Shown in pieces: positions 25,602 through 34,298 of a stretch of 64,000 nt of DNA. The notes beneath the pieces were generated by a model. The model did not search any database. It saw nothing but the letters and a program-made list of their open reading frames with translations, and was not told the DNA's origin. Origin of the DNA: Sinomicrobium weinanense (lineage in GTDB: Bacteria; Bacteroidota; Bacteroidia; Flavobacteriales; Flavobacteriaceae); NCBI RefSeq assembly GCF_018863395.1, contig NZ_JAHKRR010000006.1:1-64000 (forward strand), in the 5' to 3' direction. Numbering within the stretch: position 1 is the first letter of the stretch; every line of letters starts with the position of its first letter. The position numbers and the translations under genes were made by a program.

Positions 25602-25940
25602 ATGCCATATAATCTCGAAAAACTGGAAGAACTGTCCGGCGGAGACAGGGATTTTATAGTCTCTGTGGTCTCCGTATTTGTGGAAGAAACCCCTTCGGAC
25701 CTGCAAGACCTGGAACAAGCCGTAAAAGCAGGGAATTACGATGCCGTTTACAAACAGGCACACAAGATAAAACCCAATGTGGACCTGCTCGGTATGGAAG
25801 GTACCAAATCGCTGATACTGCAAATGGAGGGGCAGGCTAAGATGAATGACGGGCTGCCGGCCATAGAAGAGATGTATACCCTGATTGCAGGACAGGTACG
25901 GGAAGTTATTACGGAGTTAAAAACTGATTTTTCACTTTAA
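25602..25940 (+). CDS. Histidine phosphotransfer (Hpt) domain protein
   Basis: A 112-residue four-helix Hpt module alone. The phosphorylatable histidine is H54 in KQAHKIKPNVDLLGM, which matches the Hpt consensus. Stand-alone Hpt proteins relay phosphate between hybrid histidine kinases and response regulators, but no kinase or regulator gene is nearby. It overlaps cinA by 1 bp (TAATG), indicating translational coupling. Confidence 0.88.
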   Translation: MPYNLEKLEELSGGDRDFIVSVVSVFVEETPSDLQDLEQAVKAGNYDAVYKQAHKIKPNVDLLGMEGTKSLILQMEGQAKMNDGLPAIEEMYTLIAGQVREVITELKTDFSL

Positions 25941-27187
25941 TGCAGGCCGAGATCATCACTATCGGCGATGAGATCCTCATCGGGCAGATCGTAGACACCA
26001 ATGCGGCTCATATGGCCCGGGAGCTGAACAGGATCGGGATATCCGTATACCAGGTCACCTCTGTACAGGATGAGAAAAACCATATCTTACAGGCTCTGAA
26101 AGAAGCCGGGGGCCGGGCAGAAGTGGTTGTTATTACCGGCGGACTGGGCCCTACAAAAGACGATATCACCAAACACACGCTCTGTGAGTTCTTCGGCGAT
26201 ACGCTCGTACGTAATGAAATGGTGCTGGCCCATATCGAAAAATTATTTGCCAAATACATAGATGCCCCCATATCCGACCTGAACCGGAACCAGGCGATGG
26301 TCCCTTCCAGGGCTACGGTTTTGATGAACCGCTATGGAACGGCACCGGGCATGTGGCTCGAAAAAGACAGGACAGTCTTTATATCCCTGCCCGGAGTACC
26401 TTATGAAATGAAGGCTTTGATGGAGGATGAGGTGCTGCCCAGGTTGCAGGAAGCATACGATCGTCCCTATATCCTGCACAAGACTGTGATCACCTACGGT
26501 ATGGGCGAAAGTGCCCTGGCCGATCGTATAGAAGACTGGGAAAACAGCCTGCCTCCCTTTATAAAACTGGCCTATCTGCCCCACCCGGGCAAGGTGCTGC
26601 TGAGGCTTACCGCAAAGGGAACGGATAAAAAAATGCTCGAAACAGCAGTAGACGAAAAGATCAGGGCCCTGCATCTGCTTATTGGCGATATGGTCTACGG
26701 CATGGAAAACGACCAACCCCTCGAAGCTCTTATCGGGAAAGCCATGTCCGGAAAAAATATAACCCTGGCCCTGGCCGAGAGCTGCACTGGTGGCAAGGTT
26801 GCGGAACAGGTGACCTCGGTGCCCGGAGCATCTGCCTATTTCCGCGGAGCGATAGTGAGCTATTCCACGGCAGTGAAAACCGATGTGTTAAAGATCCCCG
26901 AAACCCTTATAGACAAACACAGCGTAGTCAGCGCAGAAGTGGCAGAAGCCATGGCCCGCGGGGCACAGCAATTGTTAAAATCTGATTTTGCCATATCAAC
27001 AACAGGGAATGCAGGCCCTGAAAAAGGAGAATCCGATGCCGATGTAGGTACAGTATATATAGGAGTAGCCACCCCGCATAAGGTCTATTCGGAAAAATTC
27101 AATTTCGGAGCCCCTCGGGAGAAAGTGGTGAACAAGGCCGCAAACAGGGCGCTGGAGATACTTTGGAAAGAAATTTTAAAAAATTGA
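25940..27187 (+). CDS. cinA: CinA (nicotinamide-nucleotide amidase / competence-damage protein)
   Basis: A 415-residue two-domain protein. The N-terminal MoCF-like domain (MQAEIITIGDEILIGQIVDTN, TGGLGPTKDDITK) corresponds to ADP-ribose pyrophosphatase-type activity in this family. The C-terminal PncC domain (LALAESCTGGKVAEQVTSVPGASAYFRGAIVSYS) removes the amide from nicotinamide mononucleotide to recycle NAD. The full-length two-domain form is typical of Bacteroidetes. It is coupled to the Hpt gene upstream and followed 75 bp later by rpmB. Confidence 0.95.
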   Translation: MQAEIITIGDEILIGQIVDTNAAHMARELNRIGISVYQVTSVQDEKNHILQALKEAGGRAEVVVITGGLGPTKDDITKHTLCEFFGDTLVRNEMVLAHIEKLFAKYIDAPISDLNRNQAMVPSRATVLMNRYGTAPGMWLEKDRTVFISLPGVPYEMKALMEDEVLPRLQEAYDRPYILHKTVITYGMGESALADRIEDWENSLPPFIKLAYLPHPGKVLLRLTAKGTDKKMLETAVDEKIRALHLLIGDMVYGMENDQPLEALIGKAMSGKNITLALAESCTGGKVAEQVTSVPGASAYFRGAIVSYSTAVKTDVLKIPETLIDKHSVVSAEVAEAMARGAQQLLKSDFAISTTGNAGPEKGESDADVGTVYIGVATPHKVYSEKFNFGAPREKVVNKAANRALEILWKEILKN

Positions 27188-27196
27188 TATTCACAC

Positions 27197-27227
27197 TTGC
27201 CTGTCACTTAAAAATTTCGTTAATTTG
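27197..27227 (+). promoter_or_regulatory. Probable promoter of rpmB-rpmG-DUF4295
   Basis: TTG (27197-27199), 20 nt, then TTAATTTG (27220-27227), one mismatch from TAnnTTTG. The ATG is 36 nt further on. Confidence 0.5.
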
Positions 27228-27262
27228 CACCCTGTTTTTAGATAACTAATAGTATAGAAGAA

Positions 27263-27499
27263 ATGTCAAGAGTTTGTGAGCTTACAGGAAAAAGGGCAAT
27301 GGTGGGAAACAATGTTTCTCATGCGATGAACAAGACAAAACGTAAATTCAACGTTAACCTTACCAAAAAGCGCTTTTACATTCCCGAAGAAGACCGTTGG
27401 ATCACGTTGAAGGTCTCTACTTCCGCATTGAAAAATATCAACAAAAAAGGGATCTCTGCGGTATTGAAAGAAGCAAAGGCAAAAGGATTTTACAAATAA
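27263..27499 (+). CDS. rpmB: 50S ribosomal protein L28 (zinc-free form)
   Basis: A 78-residue large-subunit protein: MSRVCELTGKRAMVGNNVSHAMNKTKRKFNVNL is the full family start. Only one cysteine is present, so it lacks the four-cysteine zinc ribbon and is the C- type. First gene of a translation cluster with L33 26 bp downstream. Confidence 0.97.
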   Translation: MSRVCELTGKRAMVGNNVSHAMNKTKRKFNVNLTKKRFYIPEEDRWITLKVSTSALKNINKKGISAVLKEAKAKGFYK

Positions 27500-27525
27500 T
27501 CGTTTGTTAAGAAAAGCATAGAAAG

Positions 27526-27708
27526 ATGGCAAAGAAAGGAAACAGAATCCAGGTGATTTTAGAGTGCACCGAGCACAAAGAGTCCGGTAAGCCTGGAACA
27601 TCGAGATACATCACAACCAAGAACAAAAAGAATACTCCGGATAGGTTAGAGGTTAAAAAATACAACCCTATCCTGAAGAAAATGACCGTTCACAAAGAAA
27701 TTAAATAA
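27526..27708 (+). CDS. rpmG: 50S ribosomal protein L33 (zinc-free form)
   Basis: A 60-residue large-subunit protein with [38 protein letters not shown]. The ribbon cysteines of the zinc type are missing except one, so it is the C- form. It lies between rpmB and the DUF4295 gene, as in most Flavobacteriia. Confidence 0.97.
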   Translation: MAKKGNRIQVILECTEHKESGKPGTSRYITTKNKKNTPDRLEVKKYNPILKKMTVHKEIK

Positions 27709-27711
27709 TTC

Positions 27712-27774
27712 GATATTTTTGTAGAAAATATCAAATAGTACCAACTGGATATTTTTACAGAAAATATCAAATAG
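27712..27774. repeat. Two tandem copies of a small hairpin between rpmG and the DUF4295 gene
   Basis: Units 27712-27738 and 27748-27774 match at 25 of 27 positions with a 36-bp period. Each is itself palindromic (GATATTTT...AAAATATC around a 5-nt loop). It could be a regulatory or processing site within the operon. Confidence 0.7.
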
Positions 27775-27783
27775 CATAGAGTC

Positions 27784-27936
27784 ATGGCAAAGAAAACCGT
27801 AGCAACCTTACAGACCAAATCGAAGAGATTGACCAAAGCCATAAAAATGGTAAAATCTCCGAAATCAGGCGCATATACTTTTGTAGAATCGGTTATGGAC
27901 CCTTCAATGGTTAATGATTGGTTGAACAAAAAGTAA
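27784..27936 (+). CDS. DUF4295 family small protein
   Basis: A 50-residue, lysine-rich protein (MAKKTVATLQTKSKRLTKA ... MVNDWLNKK) too short for many gene finders. It is always found directly after L28 and L33 in Bacteroidetes and is strongly basic in its N-terminal half, which suggests it binds the ribosome. Its function is not known. A hairpin terminator follows at 27961. Confidence 0.9.
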   Translation: MAKKTVATLQTKSKRLTKAIKMVKSPKSGAYTFVESVMDPSMVNDWLNKK

Positions 27937-27960
27937 AAGTTCACAATATTTTATATATAT

Positions 27961-27996
27961 AAGCTACTTTCATATCGGAAGTAGCTTTTTGTTTTT
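27961..27996 (+). terminator. Intrinsic terminator of the rpmB operon
   Basis: Stem AAGCTACTT/AAGTAGCTT (27961-27969 and 27979-27987), followed by TTTGTTTTT. Confidence 0.85.
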
Positions 27997-28095
27997 ATAT
28001 CTTTGGGGCAGGTAGTTATTAAGATATCAGGATATTGAATTATTGGGAGATACTATGATATTCCTGCAGCTCAATAATCTGATAACCCACTAACC

Positions 28096-28121
28096 TGTCA
28101 CCCCGAGCGTAGTCGAGGGGC
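28096..28121. repeat. Dispersed GTCACCCCGAGCGTAGTCGAGGGG repeat
   Basis: A short CCCGAGCGTAGTCGAGGG palindrome between the rpmB operon terminator and ftsY. It belongs to the family of CTTCG/GTCGA..CTCAG repeats scattered in this genome. Confidence 0.45.
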
Positions 28122-28143
28122 AATAACTCAGTGACCGAACAAC

Positions 28144-29097
28144 ATGAATCTCTTTAAGAAAATATTTTCTTCGGAAAAGAAGGAAACCCTGGACAAGGGG
28201 CTGGAAAAGACCAAAACCAGTTTTTTCAGCAAGTTGAGCAAGGCCGTAGCCGGGAAATCAAAGGTGGATGATGAAGTGCTGGACAACCTCGAAGAAGTGT
28301 TGGTAACCAGCGACGTGGGTGTGGAGACCACTCTGAAGATCATAGAACGTATAGAAGACCGGGTTTCGCGCGATAAATATCTCGGAACAGAGGAACTCAA
28401 CCAGATACTCCGCGAGGAAATTGCCGGACTGCTATCTGAAACCAATATAGGCGAAGCTACCGAATTTACAATCCCTGAAGATAAAAAGCCTTATGTGATC
28501 ATGGTTGTCGGGGTAAATGGTGTAGGAAAGACCACCACCATAGGCAAGCTGGCCTACCAGTTTAAAAAACAGGGCAAGAAAGTGGTGTTGGGTGCAGCCG
28601 ATACTTTCAGGGCCGCAGCCATAGACCAGTTGCAGATCTGGGCAGAAAGGGTAGGGGTGCCTATCGTAAAACAGAACATGGGCAGTGACCCTGCATCCGT
28701 AGCCTTTGATACGCTGAAGTCCGCCATAAACCAGGATGCCGATGTGGTGATCATAGACACTGCCGGAAGGCTGCACAACAAGGTAAACCTGATGAATGAG
28801 CTTTCCAAGGTAAAACGTGTAATGCAAAAAGTGGTAGGCGATGCCCCTCACGATGTGCTGCTCGTACTCGATGGCTCCACCGGGCAGAATGCTTTCGAAC
28901 AGGCTAAACAGTTTACCAAAGCTACCGAAGTGACCTCCCTGGCCGTAACCAAACTGGACGGAACCGCCAAAGGAGGTGTGGTGATAGGTATTTCAGACCA
29001 GTTCCGTATCCCCGTAAAATATATCGGTGTAGGAGAAGGGATCGAAGACCTCCAGGTATTCAATAAATACGAATTTGTGGATTCTTTTTTTAAATGA
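28144..29097 (+). CDS. ftsY: Signal recognition particle receptor FtsY
   Basis: SRP receptor GTPase that delivers ribosomes carrying membrane proteins to the translocon. The 317 residues comprise a short basic N-terminal part with no long acidic A domain, the N helical bundle, and the G domain: GVNGVGKT at 123-130, DTFRAAA, DTAGRLHNKVNLMNEL and TKLDGTAKGG. The C-terminus ends YEFVDSFFK. It follows the L28-L33-DUF4295 group, a conserved flavobacterial order. A strong terminator follows at 29123. Confidence 0.97.
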   Translation: MNLFKKIFSSEKKETLDKGLEKTKTSFFSKLSKAVAGKSKVDDEVLDNLEEVLVTSDVGVETTLKIIERIEDRVSRDKYLGTEELNQILREEIAGLLSETNIGEATEFTIPEDKKPYVIMVVGVNGVGKTTTIGKLAYQFKKQGKKVVLGAADTFRAAAIDQLQIWAERVGVPIVKQNMGSDPASVAFDTLKSAINQDADVVIIDTAGRLHNKVNLMNELSKVKRVMQKVVGDAPHDVLLVLDGSTGQNAFEQAKQFTKATEVTSLAVTKLDGTAKGGVVIGISDQFRIPVKYIGVGEGIEDLQVFNKYEFVDSFFK

Positions 29098-29122
29098 TCC
29101 GTAAAAATAAACAGTGAATCAT

Positions 29123-29155
29123 GCCCTGTCAAAATCTATTGACAGGGCTTTTTTT
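29123..29155 (+). terminator. Intrinsic terminator of ftsY
   Basis: A 10-bp perfect stem GCCCTGTCAA/TTGACAGGGC (29123-29132 and 29139-29148), then seven T. Confidence 0.92.
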
Positions 29156-29314
29156 ATACCGGAAATTACAAGGCTTTGTATGCTGGAATAAAGTTCAATT
29201 GTTAAAGATTGTTAATGAACCTTTATTCAATGTAACAATATGTGCATTTTCACGACTTTTCATATTATCTTGATCCTTTTTTTAAACGACTAACCCGAAT
29301 AATTCAAAATCTCT

Positions 29315-32300
29315 ATGAAGAAAATTACAATGGCGATAGTGATCTGTCTTTTTACCGGATCGTTATTTGCCCAGGAAAACGCACGATGGTTGCGGTATCC
29401 GGTTATTTCCCCGGATGGAAAGACCATCGTATTTGGTTACATGGGGAATCTCTACAAGGTGGGTTCCGCAGGAGGAACGGCTGTTCCCCTCACAGTGGGT
29501 GATGCTCATAATATGCGTCCCGTTTGGAGCAGGGATGGAAAAACCATTGCTTTTGCCAGTGACCGTTACGGCAATTTTGATGTATACACCATGCCGGCAA
29601 CAGGGGGAACCCCGGTGAGACTTACGTATAACAGTGCGGACGATTTTCCGTATGACTTTACTGTAAACGGCGGTTCGGTACTTTTCGGAAGCGGCCGTAA
29701 CGCCCCGTCCCGTAGCGTTCGTTTTCCCGGCCCCGGTTATTTTAAAAACCTCTATACCGTTCCCGTAAAAGGTGGCCGCCCGCTGCTGGTCTCAGCCGCA
29801 GGAGCAGAGGAAGCACACTACAACGGAGATGGTACCAGCATAGTTTTCCAGGACAGGAAAGGTTATGAAGATCCGTGGCGAAAACACCACACCTCTTCGG
29901 TGACCAGGGATATCTGGCTATACGATACGGTCAAAAACGAGTACAAACAACTCAGTACTTTCCGGGGAGAGAACCGCGATCCCGTATTTAGTGCCGATGA
30001 TGCTTCAGTGTATTACCTCAATGAAAAGGACGGCACCCAGAACCTGTATAAAAGATCACTGGCCGGAGGTACGGAAGAACAACTGACCTCATTCAGTGGT
30101 TTTCCGGTGCGTCACCTAAGCATTTCCGGTGATGATACCACAACCTTTACCTGGAAAGGTGACATTTATGTTCTGGCACCAGGCGGAGCGCCCCGGAAAC
30201 TCGATATCCGGGTGATGGACGATGCCGCTTTTCAGATGATGAAGAACATGGATATTCACAGCGTCACCGAGTTTGCCGTAAACCCCAACGGAAAGGAGAT
30301 CGCTTTTGTAAACCGGGGAGAGGTCTTTGTCACCGGAATGGACGATGCCAGGACCAAGAGGGTTACAGAAACCCCCGGACAGGAAAGGATGATAAGCTGG
30401 TCTCCGGATGGAAAAACACTGCTGTTCTCGGGAGAACGCAATGGTAGCTGGAGTGTATACAAGGTTACTTTAAAACGCCCTGACGAGAAGTATTTTTACG
30501 CCTCCACAGTACTCGATACAGAAGCCGTAGTGGCTACCGGTGCCGAGGAATTTCAGGCGGAATATTCCCCCGACGGAAAGAAGATCGCCTTTATTGAAGA
30601 GCGCAATATCCTTAAGGTACTGGACCTGGACAGCGGAAAAAAGGTAACAGTATTCCCCGAAGGCCGTAACTACTCTTATAGCGATGGCGACTGGTCTTAC
30701 CGGTGGAGCCCGGACAGCAAATGGTTGCTGGTAGATGACAATAAAGGATATTTTTTTAACAAGAACACCGCCCTGATCAAGGCCGATGGTACCGGAAAGA
30801 TCTTTCACCCGGTAAACGGAGGTTTTGGAGAGGGAAGCCCCAAATGGGCGCTCGATGGCAAGATGATGACGTATAAGAGCAGTCGGGAAGGAAGAAAATC
30901 GCTGGCGTATCAGGGGAGCAGGGAAACCGATATTTATGCCGTGTTTTTCAACCAGGAAGCCTATGACCGCTTTGTACTGAGCAAGGAAGAATTTGAACTT
31001 CTCAAGGAAAAGGAAGAAGAAGACAAGAAGGAAGACGAAGAAAAAGAAGAGAAAAAATCAGGGAAAAAGAAAAAAGAGAAGAAAGAAAACAAGAAACCCC
31101 TGGTCCTTGACCTTGAAAACCTGGATAACCGAAAGGTAAAACTCACTATAAACAGCTCCAGTATCAGTGATTATGTACTGAGTGAGGATGCAGATAAGGT
31201 GTATTACCTGGCTGCTTTTGAAAAAGGTTATGATCTCTGGGTTACCGAACCCAGGACCAGGAAGACCAAGGTCCTGGCCAAACTCGGAGGCAGCCCGAGC
31301 GGTATTGAGATCAGTGAAGACGGAAAGACATTATACCTGAGCAACAAAGGCAAACTGGTAAAAGTAGATGCCGAAAGCGGAAAGGTAGAAAATATAAAGA
31401 TCGATGCCGATATGGTTGTAGATGCTGCGGCCGAGCGCCAATATATGTTTGAGCATATGTGGCGACAGGTAAAGAAAAAATTCTATGACCCCGATATTCA
31501 CGGTATAGACTGGCAGATGTATCACGACGAATATGTGAAATTCCTCCCTTACATCAATAATAATTACGACTTTCAGGAACTGTTGAGCGAACTTCTCGGA
31601 GAACTCAATGCTTCCCATACCGGGGGACGTTTTTATCCGGACAGGGAAAAAGGTGATCATACAGCGTCCCTGGGCCTGTTGTTCGACGAAACCTATTCCG
31701 GGGAAGGTATCCGCATATCCGAAGTGATCGCCGGGGGGCCGTTTAACACGGCGAAAAGCAGGGTAAAGGCCGGGGATATTATCACAAAGATCAACGGAAA
31801 GACCATTGGCGCCGGAGAAAACTGGAACAAGTACCTGGTGAATATCCGTAACAAGAATGTATTGCTCACTGTAAAGAGTGGTAATTCCACCTTTGACGAA
31901 ACTGTAAAACCCGTTTCCAAAGGAGCAGAAGGGAAGTTGATGTACAATCGCTGGGTGAAAACAATGGAGAACATGGTCGATTCCCTCAGTGACGGCCGTC
32001 TGGGATATGTGCATATACAGGGCATGAACGACGGCAGCTTCCGGGACGTCTACGAAAACGTGCTCGGCAAAAACCTGGACAAGAAAGCCCTGGTCGTCGA
32101 TACCCGGTTTAACGGAGGCGGATGGTTGCACGACGACCTGAATACATTTCTCGGCGGTAAGGAATACCTGAAATTTGCTCCCCAGGGGCACCTGGTGAAA
32201 GGAGGGGAACCCATGTCGCGCTGGACCAAACCCAGCATTGTGGTTATGAGTGAAGGGAATTACAGCGATGCCTTTATCTTTCCTTATGTATATAAACAGA

Positions 32301-32551
32301 ACGGTATAGGAAAACTGGTGGGAATGCCCGTAGCAGGGACAGGAACTGCCGTGTGGTGGGAGCGTCAGATCGATCCTTCGATCATATTCGGTATCCCCAT
32401 GGTGGCCACTATCGGAGAAGAAGGCAGACCTACGGAAAACCTGGAACTGGAACCGGATATCCTGGTACCCCTGCCATATAACGATTTCCTGAGCGGAAAA
32501 GACCCCCAATTGGAAACGGCAGTCAGGGAACTACTGAAAGAAACAAAATAA
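29315..32551 (+). CDS. Tricorn-like S41 family peptidase
   Basis: A 1078-residue exported protease with a signal peptide (MKKITMAIVICLFTGSLFAQ). The N-terminal half is a beta-propeller of PD40/WD40-like repeats (RYPVISPDGKTIVFGYMGNLYKV, RPVWSRDGKTIAFASDRYGNFDVYT and more). Residues about 563-597 are an almost pure lysine/glutamate insert. Then come a tricorn core-1 domain, a PDZ domain (GIRISEVIAGGPF...KAGDIITKINGK) and the S41 catalytic domain, with the likely nucleophile S984 in EGNYSDAFIFPY. Tricorn-type enzymes trim peptides; here the site would be periplasmic or the cell surface. It is a single-gene unit with a terminator at 32562. Confidence 0.92.
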   Translation: MKKITMAIVICLFTGSLFAQENARWLRYPVISPDGKTIVFGYMGNLYKVGSAGGTAVPLTVGDAHNMRPVWSRDGKTIAFASDRYGNFDVYTMPATGGTPVRLTYNSADDFPYDFTVNGGSVLFGSGRNAPSRSVRFPGPGYFKNLYTVPVKGGRPLLVSAAGAEEAHYNGDGTSIVFQDRKGYEDPWRKHHTSSVTRDIWLYDTVKNEYKQLSTFRGENRDPVFSADDASVYYLNEKDGTQNLYKRSLAGGTEEQLTSFSGFPVRHLSISGDDTTTFTWKGDIYVLAPGGAPRKLDIRVMDDAAFQMMKNMDIHSVTEFAVNPNGKEIAFVNRGEVFVTGMDDARTKRVTETPGQERMISWSPDGKTLLFSGERNGSWSVYKVTLKRPDEKYFYASTVLDTEAVVATGAEEFQAEYSPDGKKIAFIEERNILKVLDLDSGKKVTVFPEGRNYSYSDGDWSYRWSPDSKWLLVDDNKGYFFNKNTALIKADGTGKIFHPVNGGFGEGSPKWALDGKMMTYKSSREGRKSLAYQGSRETDIYAVFFNQEAYDRFVLSKEEFELLKEKEEEDKKEDEEKEEKKSGKKKKEKKENKKPLVLDLENLDNRKVKLTINSSSISDYVLSEDADKVYYLAAFEKGYDLWVTEPRTRKTKVLAKLGGSPSGIEISEDGKTLYLSNKGKLVKVDAESGKVENIKIDADMVVDAAAERQYMFEHMWRQVKKKFYDPDIHGIDWQMYHDEYVKFLPYINNNYDFQELLSELLGELNASHTGGRFYPDREKGDHTASLGLLFDETYSGEGIRISEVIAGGPFNTAKSRVKAGDIITKINGKTIGAGENWNKYLVNIRNKNVLLTVKSGNSTFDETVKPVSKGAEGKLMYNRWVKTMENMVDSLSDGRLGYVHIQGMNDGSFRDVYENVLGKNLDKKALVVDTRFNGGGWLHDDLNTFLGGKEYLKFAPQGHLVKGGEPMSRWTKPSIVVMSEGNYSDAFIFPYVYKQNGIGKLVGMPVAGTGTAVWWERQIDPSIIFGIPMVATIGEEGRPTENLELEPDILVPLPYNDFLSGKDPQLETAVRELLKETK

Positions 32552-32561
32552 CAGAGCATAT

Positions 32562-32593
32562 AAAAGGCCCGGTAAAAACGCCGGGCCTTTTCT
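32562..32593 (+). terminator. Intrinsic terminator of the S41 peptidase gene
   Basis: An 11-bp stem AAAAGGCCCGG/CCGGGCCTTTT (32562-32572 and 32581-32591) with an 8-nt loop. Confidence 0.88.
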
Positions 32594-32617
32594 TATAAAC
32601 TTTGTGTCTTAGTGTCT

Positions 32618-32647
32618 TTGTGGCTGTTTACCTTTTCACTACTTTTG
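32618..32647 (+). promoter_or_regulatory. Promoter of rimO
   Basis: TTG (32618-32620), exactly 19 nt, then TACTTTTG (32640-32647). The ATG at 32670 is about 17 nt after the expected start site. Confidence 0.75.
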
Positions 32648-32669
32648 CACTCCAAATACGTGCAGCACA

Positions 32670-33971
32670 ATGAGGACCAAGTCTCTGAAAAAGAATAAAA
32701 TAAATGTAGTTACCCTGGGGTGTTCCAAAAATGTTTACGACAGTGAAGTGCTTATGGGGCAACTGAAGGCCGGAGGCAAGGAAGTTGTCCATGAAGAAGA
32801 GGGGAACATCGTGGTGATCAATACCTGTGGTTTTATCAATAACGCCAAGGAAGAAAGCGTCAATACTATTCTGGACTTTGTACAGAAGAAGGAAGAAGGC
32901 GTTGTAGACAAGGTCTTTGTTACAGGCTGCCTCAGCGAACGCTATAAGCCCGACCTGGAAAAGGAGATCCCCGATGTAGACCAGTATTTCGGTACTTCCG
33001 ACCTTCCTGTGCTCTTAAAAGCCCTCGGCGCGGATTACAAACATGAGCTTATAGGCGAACGGCTGACCACTACCCCGAAAAACTACGCTTACCTCAAGAT
33101 AGCCGAAGGCTGCGACCGCCCCTGTTCGTTCTGCGCCATTCCCCTGATGCGGGGAAAACACCGGAGTACTCCTATCGAAGAACTGGTCATGGAAGCGGAA
33201 AAACTGGCCGCAAAAGGCGTAAAAGAACTGATCCTTATTGCCCAGGACCTCACTTATTACGGCCTGGACCTCTATAAAAAACGAAACCTTGCAGAACTCT
33301 TGCGTGAACTGGCAAAGGTAGATGGAATAGAGTGGATTCGCCTGCATTATGCCTTTCCCACCGGATTTCCGATGGATGTGCTGGATGTTATGCGTGAAGA
33401 ACCGAAGATCTGTAACTATATAGACATTCCGTTGCAACACATTTCCGATCCCATCCTGAAATCAATGCGGAGGGGTACAACAAAGGCCAAAACCACAAAA
33501 TTGCTGCACGATTTCCGGGAAGCCGTGCCCGATATGGCCATCCGTACTACACTGATCGTCGGTTATCCCGGGGAGACCGAAGAAGATTTCCTGGTGCTGA
33601 AAGACTGGGTACAGGAAATGCGTTTCGAGCGGCTCGGATGCTTTGCCTATTCCCACGAAGAAAATACTCATGCCTATACCCTGGAAGACGATGTGCCGGA
33701 AGAAGTAAAGCAACAGCGGGCGGCGGAGATCATGGAAATACAATCACAGATATCCTGGGAACTGAACCAGGAAAAGATCGGCAAAACCTATCGCTGTATC
33801 ATAGACCGGAAGGAAGGGAACTACTTTGTGGGACGGACCGAGTTCGATTCGCCCGATGTAGACAATGAAGTACTTATCGATGCTGCGAAGCACTATGCGA
33901 GGACCGGAGAGTTCACGGACATAAAGATCACCGAAGCCTCCGACTTTGACCTGTATGGCGAGCCGGTATAA
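32670..33971 (+). CDS. rimO: Ribosomal protein S12 methylthiotransferase RimO
   Basis: Radical SAM enzyme that adds a methylthio group to the aspartate of ribosomal protein S12 (D89 in Escherichia coli numbering). The 433 residues contain the UPF0004 N-domain with three cluster cysteines (C18 in TLGCSKNVYDSE, then NTCGF and VTGCL), the radical SAM motif CDRPCSFC, and a C-terminal TRAM domain (NYFVGRTEFDSPDVDNEVLI). The SKNVYDSE and IPLMRGKHRS sequences point to RimO and not MiaB. It has its own promoter at 32618. Confidence 0.95.
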   Translation: MRTKSLKKNKINVVTLGCSKNVYDSEVLMGQLKAGGKEVVHEEEGNIVVINTCGFINNAKEESVNTILDFVQKKEEGVVDKVFVTGCLSERYKPDLEKEIPDVDQYFGTSDLPVLLKALGADYKHELIGERLTTTPKNYAYLKIAEGCDRPCSFCAIPLMRGKHRSTPIEELVMEAEKLAAKGVKELILIAQDLTYYGLDLYKKRNLAELLRELAKVDGIEWIRLHYAFPTGFPMDVLDVMREEPKICNYIDIPLQHISDPILKSMRRGTTKAKTTKLLHDFREAVPDMAIRTTLIVGYPGETEEDFLVLKDWVQEMRFERLGCFAYSHEENTHAYTLEDDVPEEVKQQRAAEIMEIQSQISWELNQEKIGKTYRCIIDRKEGNYFVGRTEFDSPDVDNEVLIDAAKHYARTGEFTDIKITEASDFDLYGEPV

Positions 33972-34016
33972 AAATAAATACCAGACCCCAAACTTCAGAA
34001 TATTTTTCCGGGGAAA

Positions 34017-34255
34017 TGATTTAAACTTCTTAAAAAAACATAAGGCTCCTCCCTTTTGACAAAGGGAGGTGTCACACCTGCGGTGTGACGAAGGGTTAGA
34101 AATCCCAGGCCATTGATAAAACGCAAACGTTTGGAATTAAATGCCAGAGCCTGGGCATGGTCAAACTCCCCGTCCCACTAAAGTGGTCCACCCCTCTTTG
34201 TCTAAAGAGGGGAGGGGAGCTTTAAACCTTATGCTTTTTTAAGAAGTTTAAATCA
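34017..34255. repeat. Composite MITE-like repeat with 29-bp terminal inverted repeats
   Basis: The gene-free stretch 33972-34298 is mostly this 239-bp element. Its ends, 34017-34045 and 34227-34255, are inverted repeats matching at 28 of 29 positions (begin TGATTTAAACTTCTTAAAA). Inside, a CTCCTCCCTTTTGACAAAGG module, a GTCACACC/GGTGTGAC hairpin (34071-34089), a GCCTGGGC..GGTCAAACTCCCC segment and a CCCCTC..GAGGGG palindrome follow each other. The segment order parallels the element at 18420-18741, though the terminal repeats differ. No ORF and no clear target duplication were seen. Confidence 0.72.
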
Positions 34256-34298
34256 CTTTGGAGCGTTGGGTTTCCCGCCTCCTGATATTTCCCGGTAA

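Noticed and set aside
25602-27187. Two-component signalling operon formed by Hpt and cinA
   Set aside because: CinA is an enzyme of NAD recycling; overlap of the genes alone does not show that it is a target of phosphotransfer, and no kinase or receiver is nearby.
31331-32509. 392-codon minus-strand ORF inside the S41 peptidase gene
   Set aside because: It is antisense to a clearly conserved protease region, with no recognisable motif.
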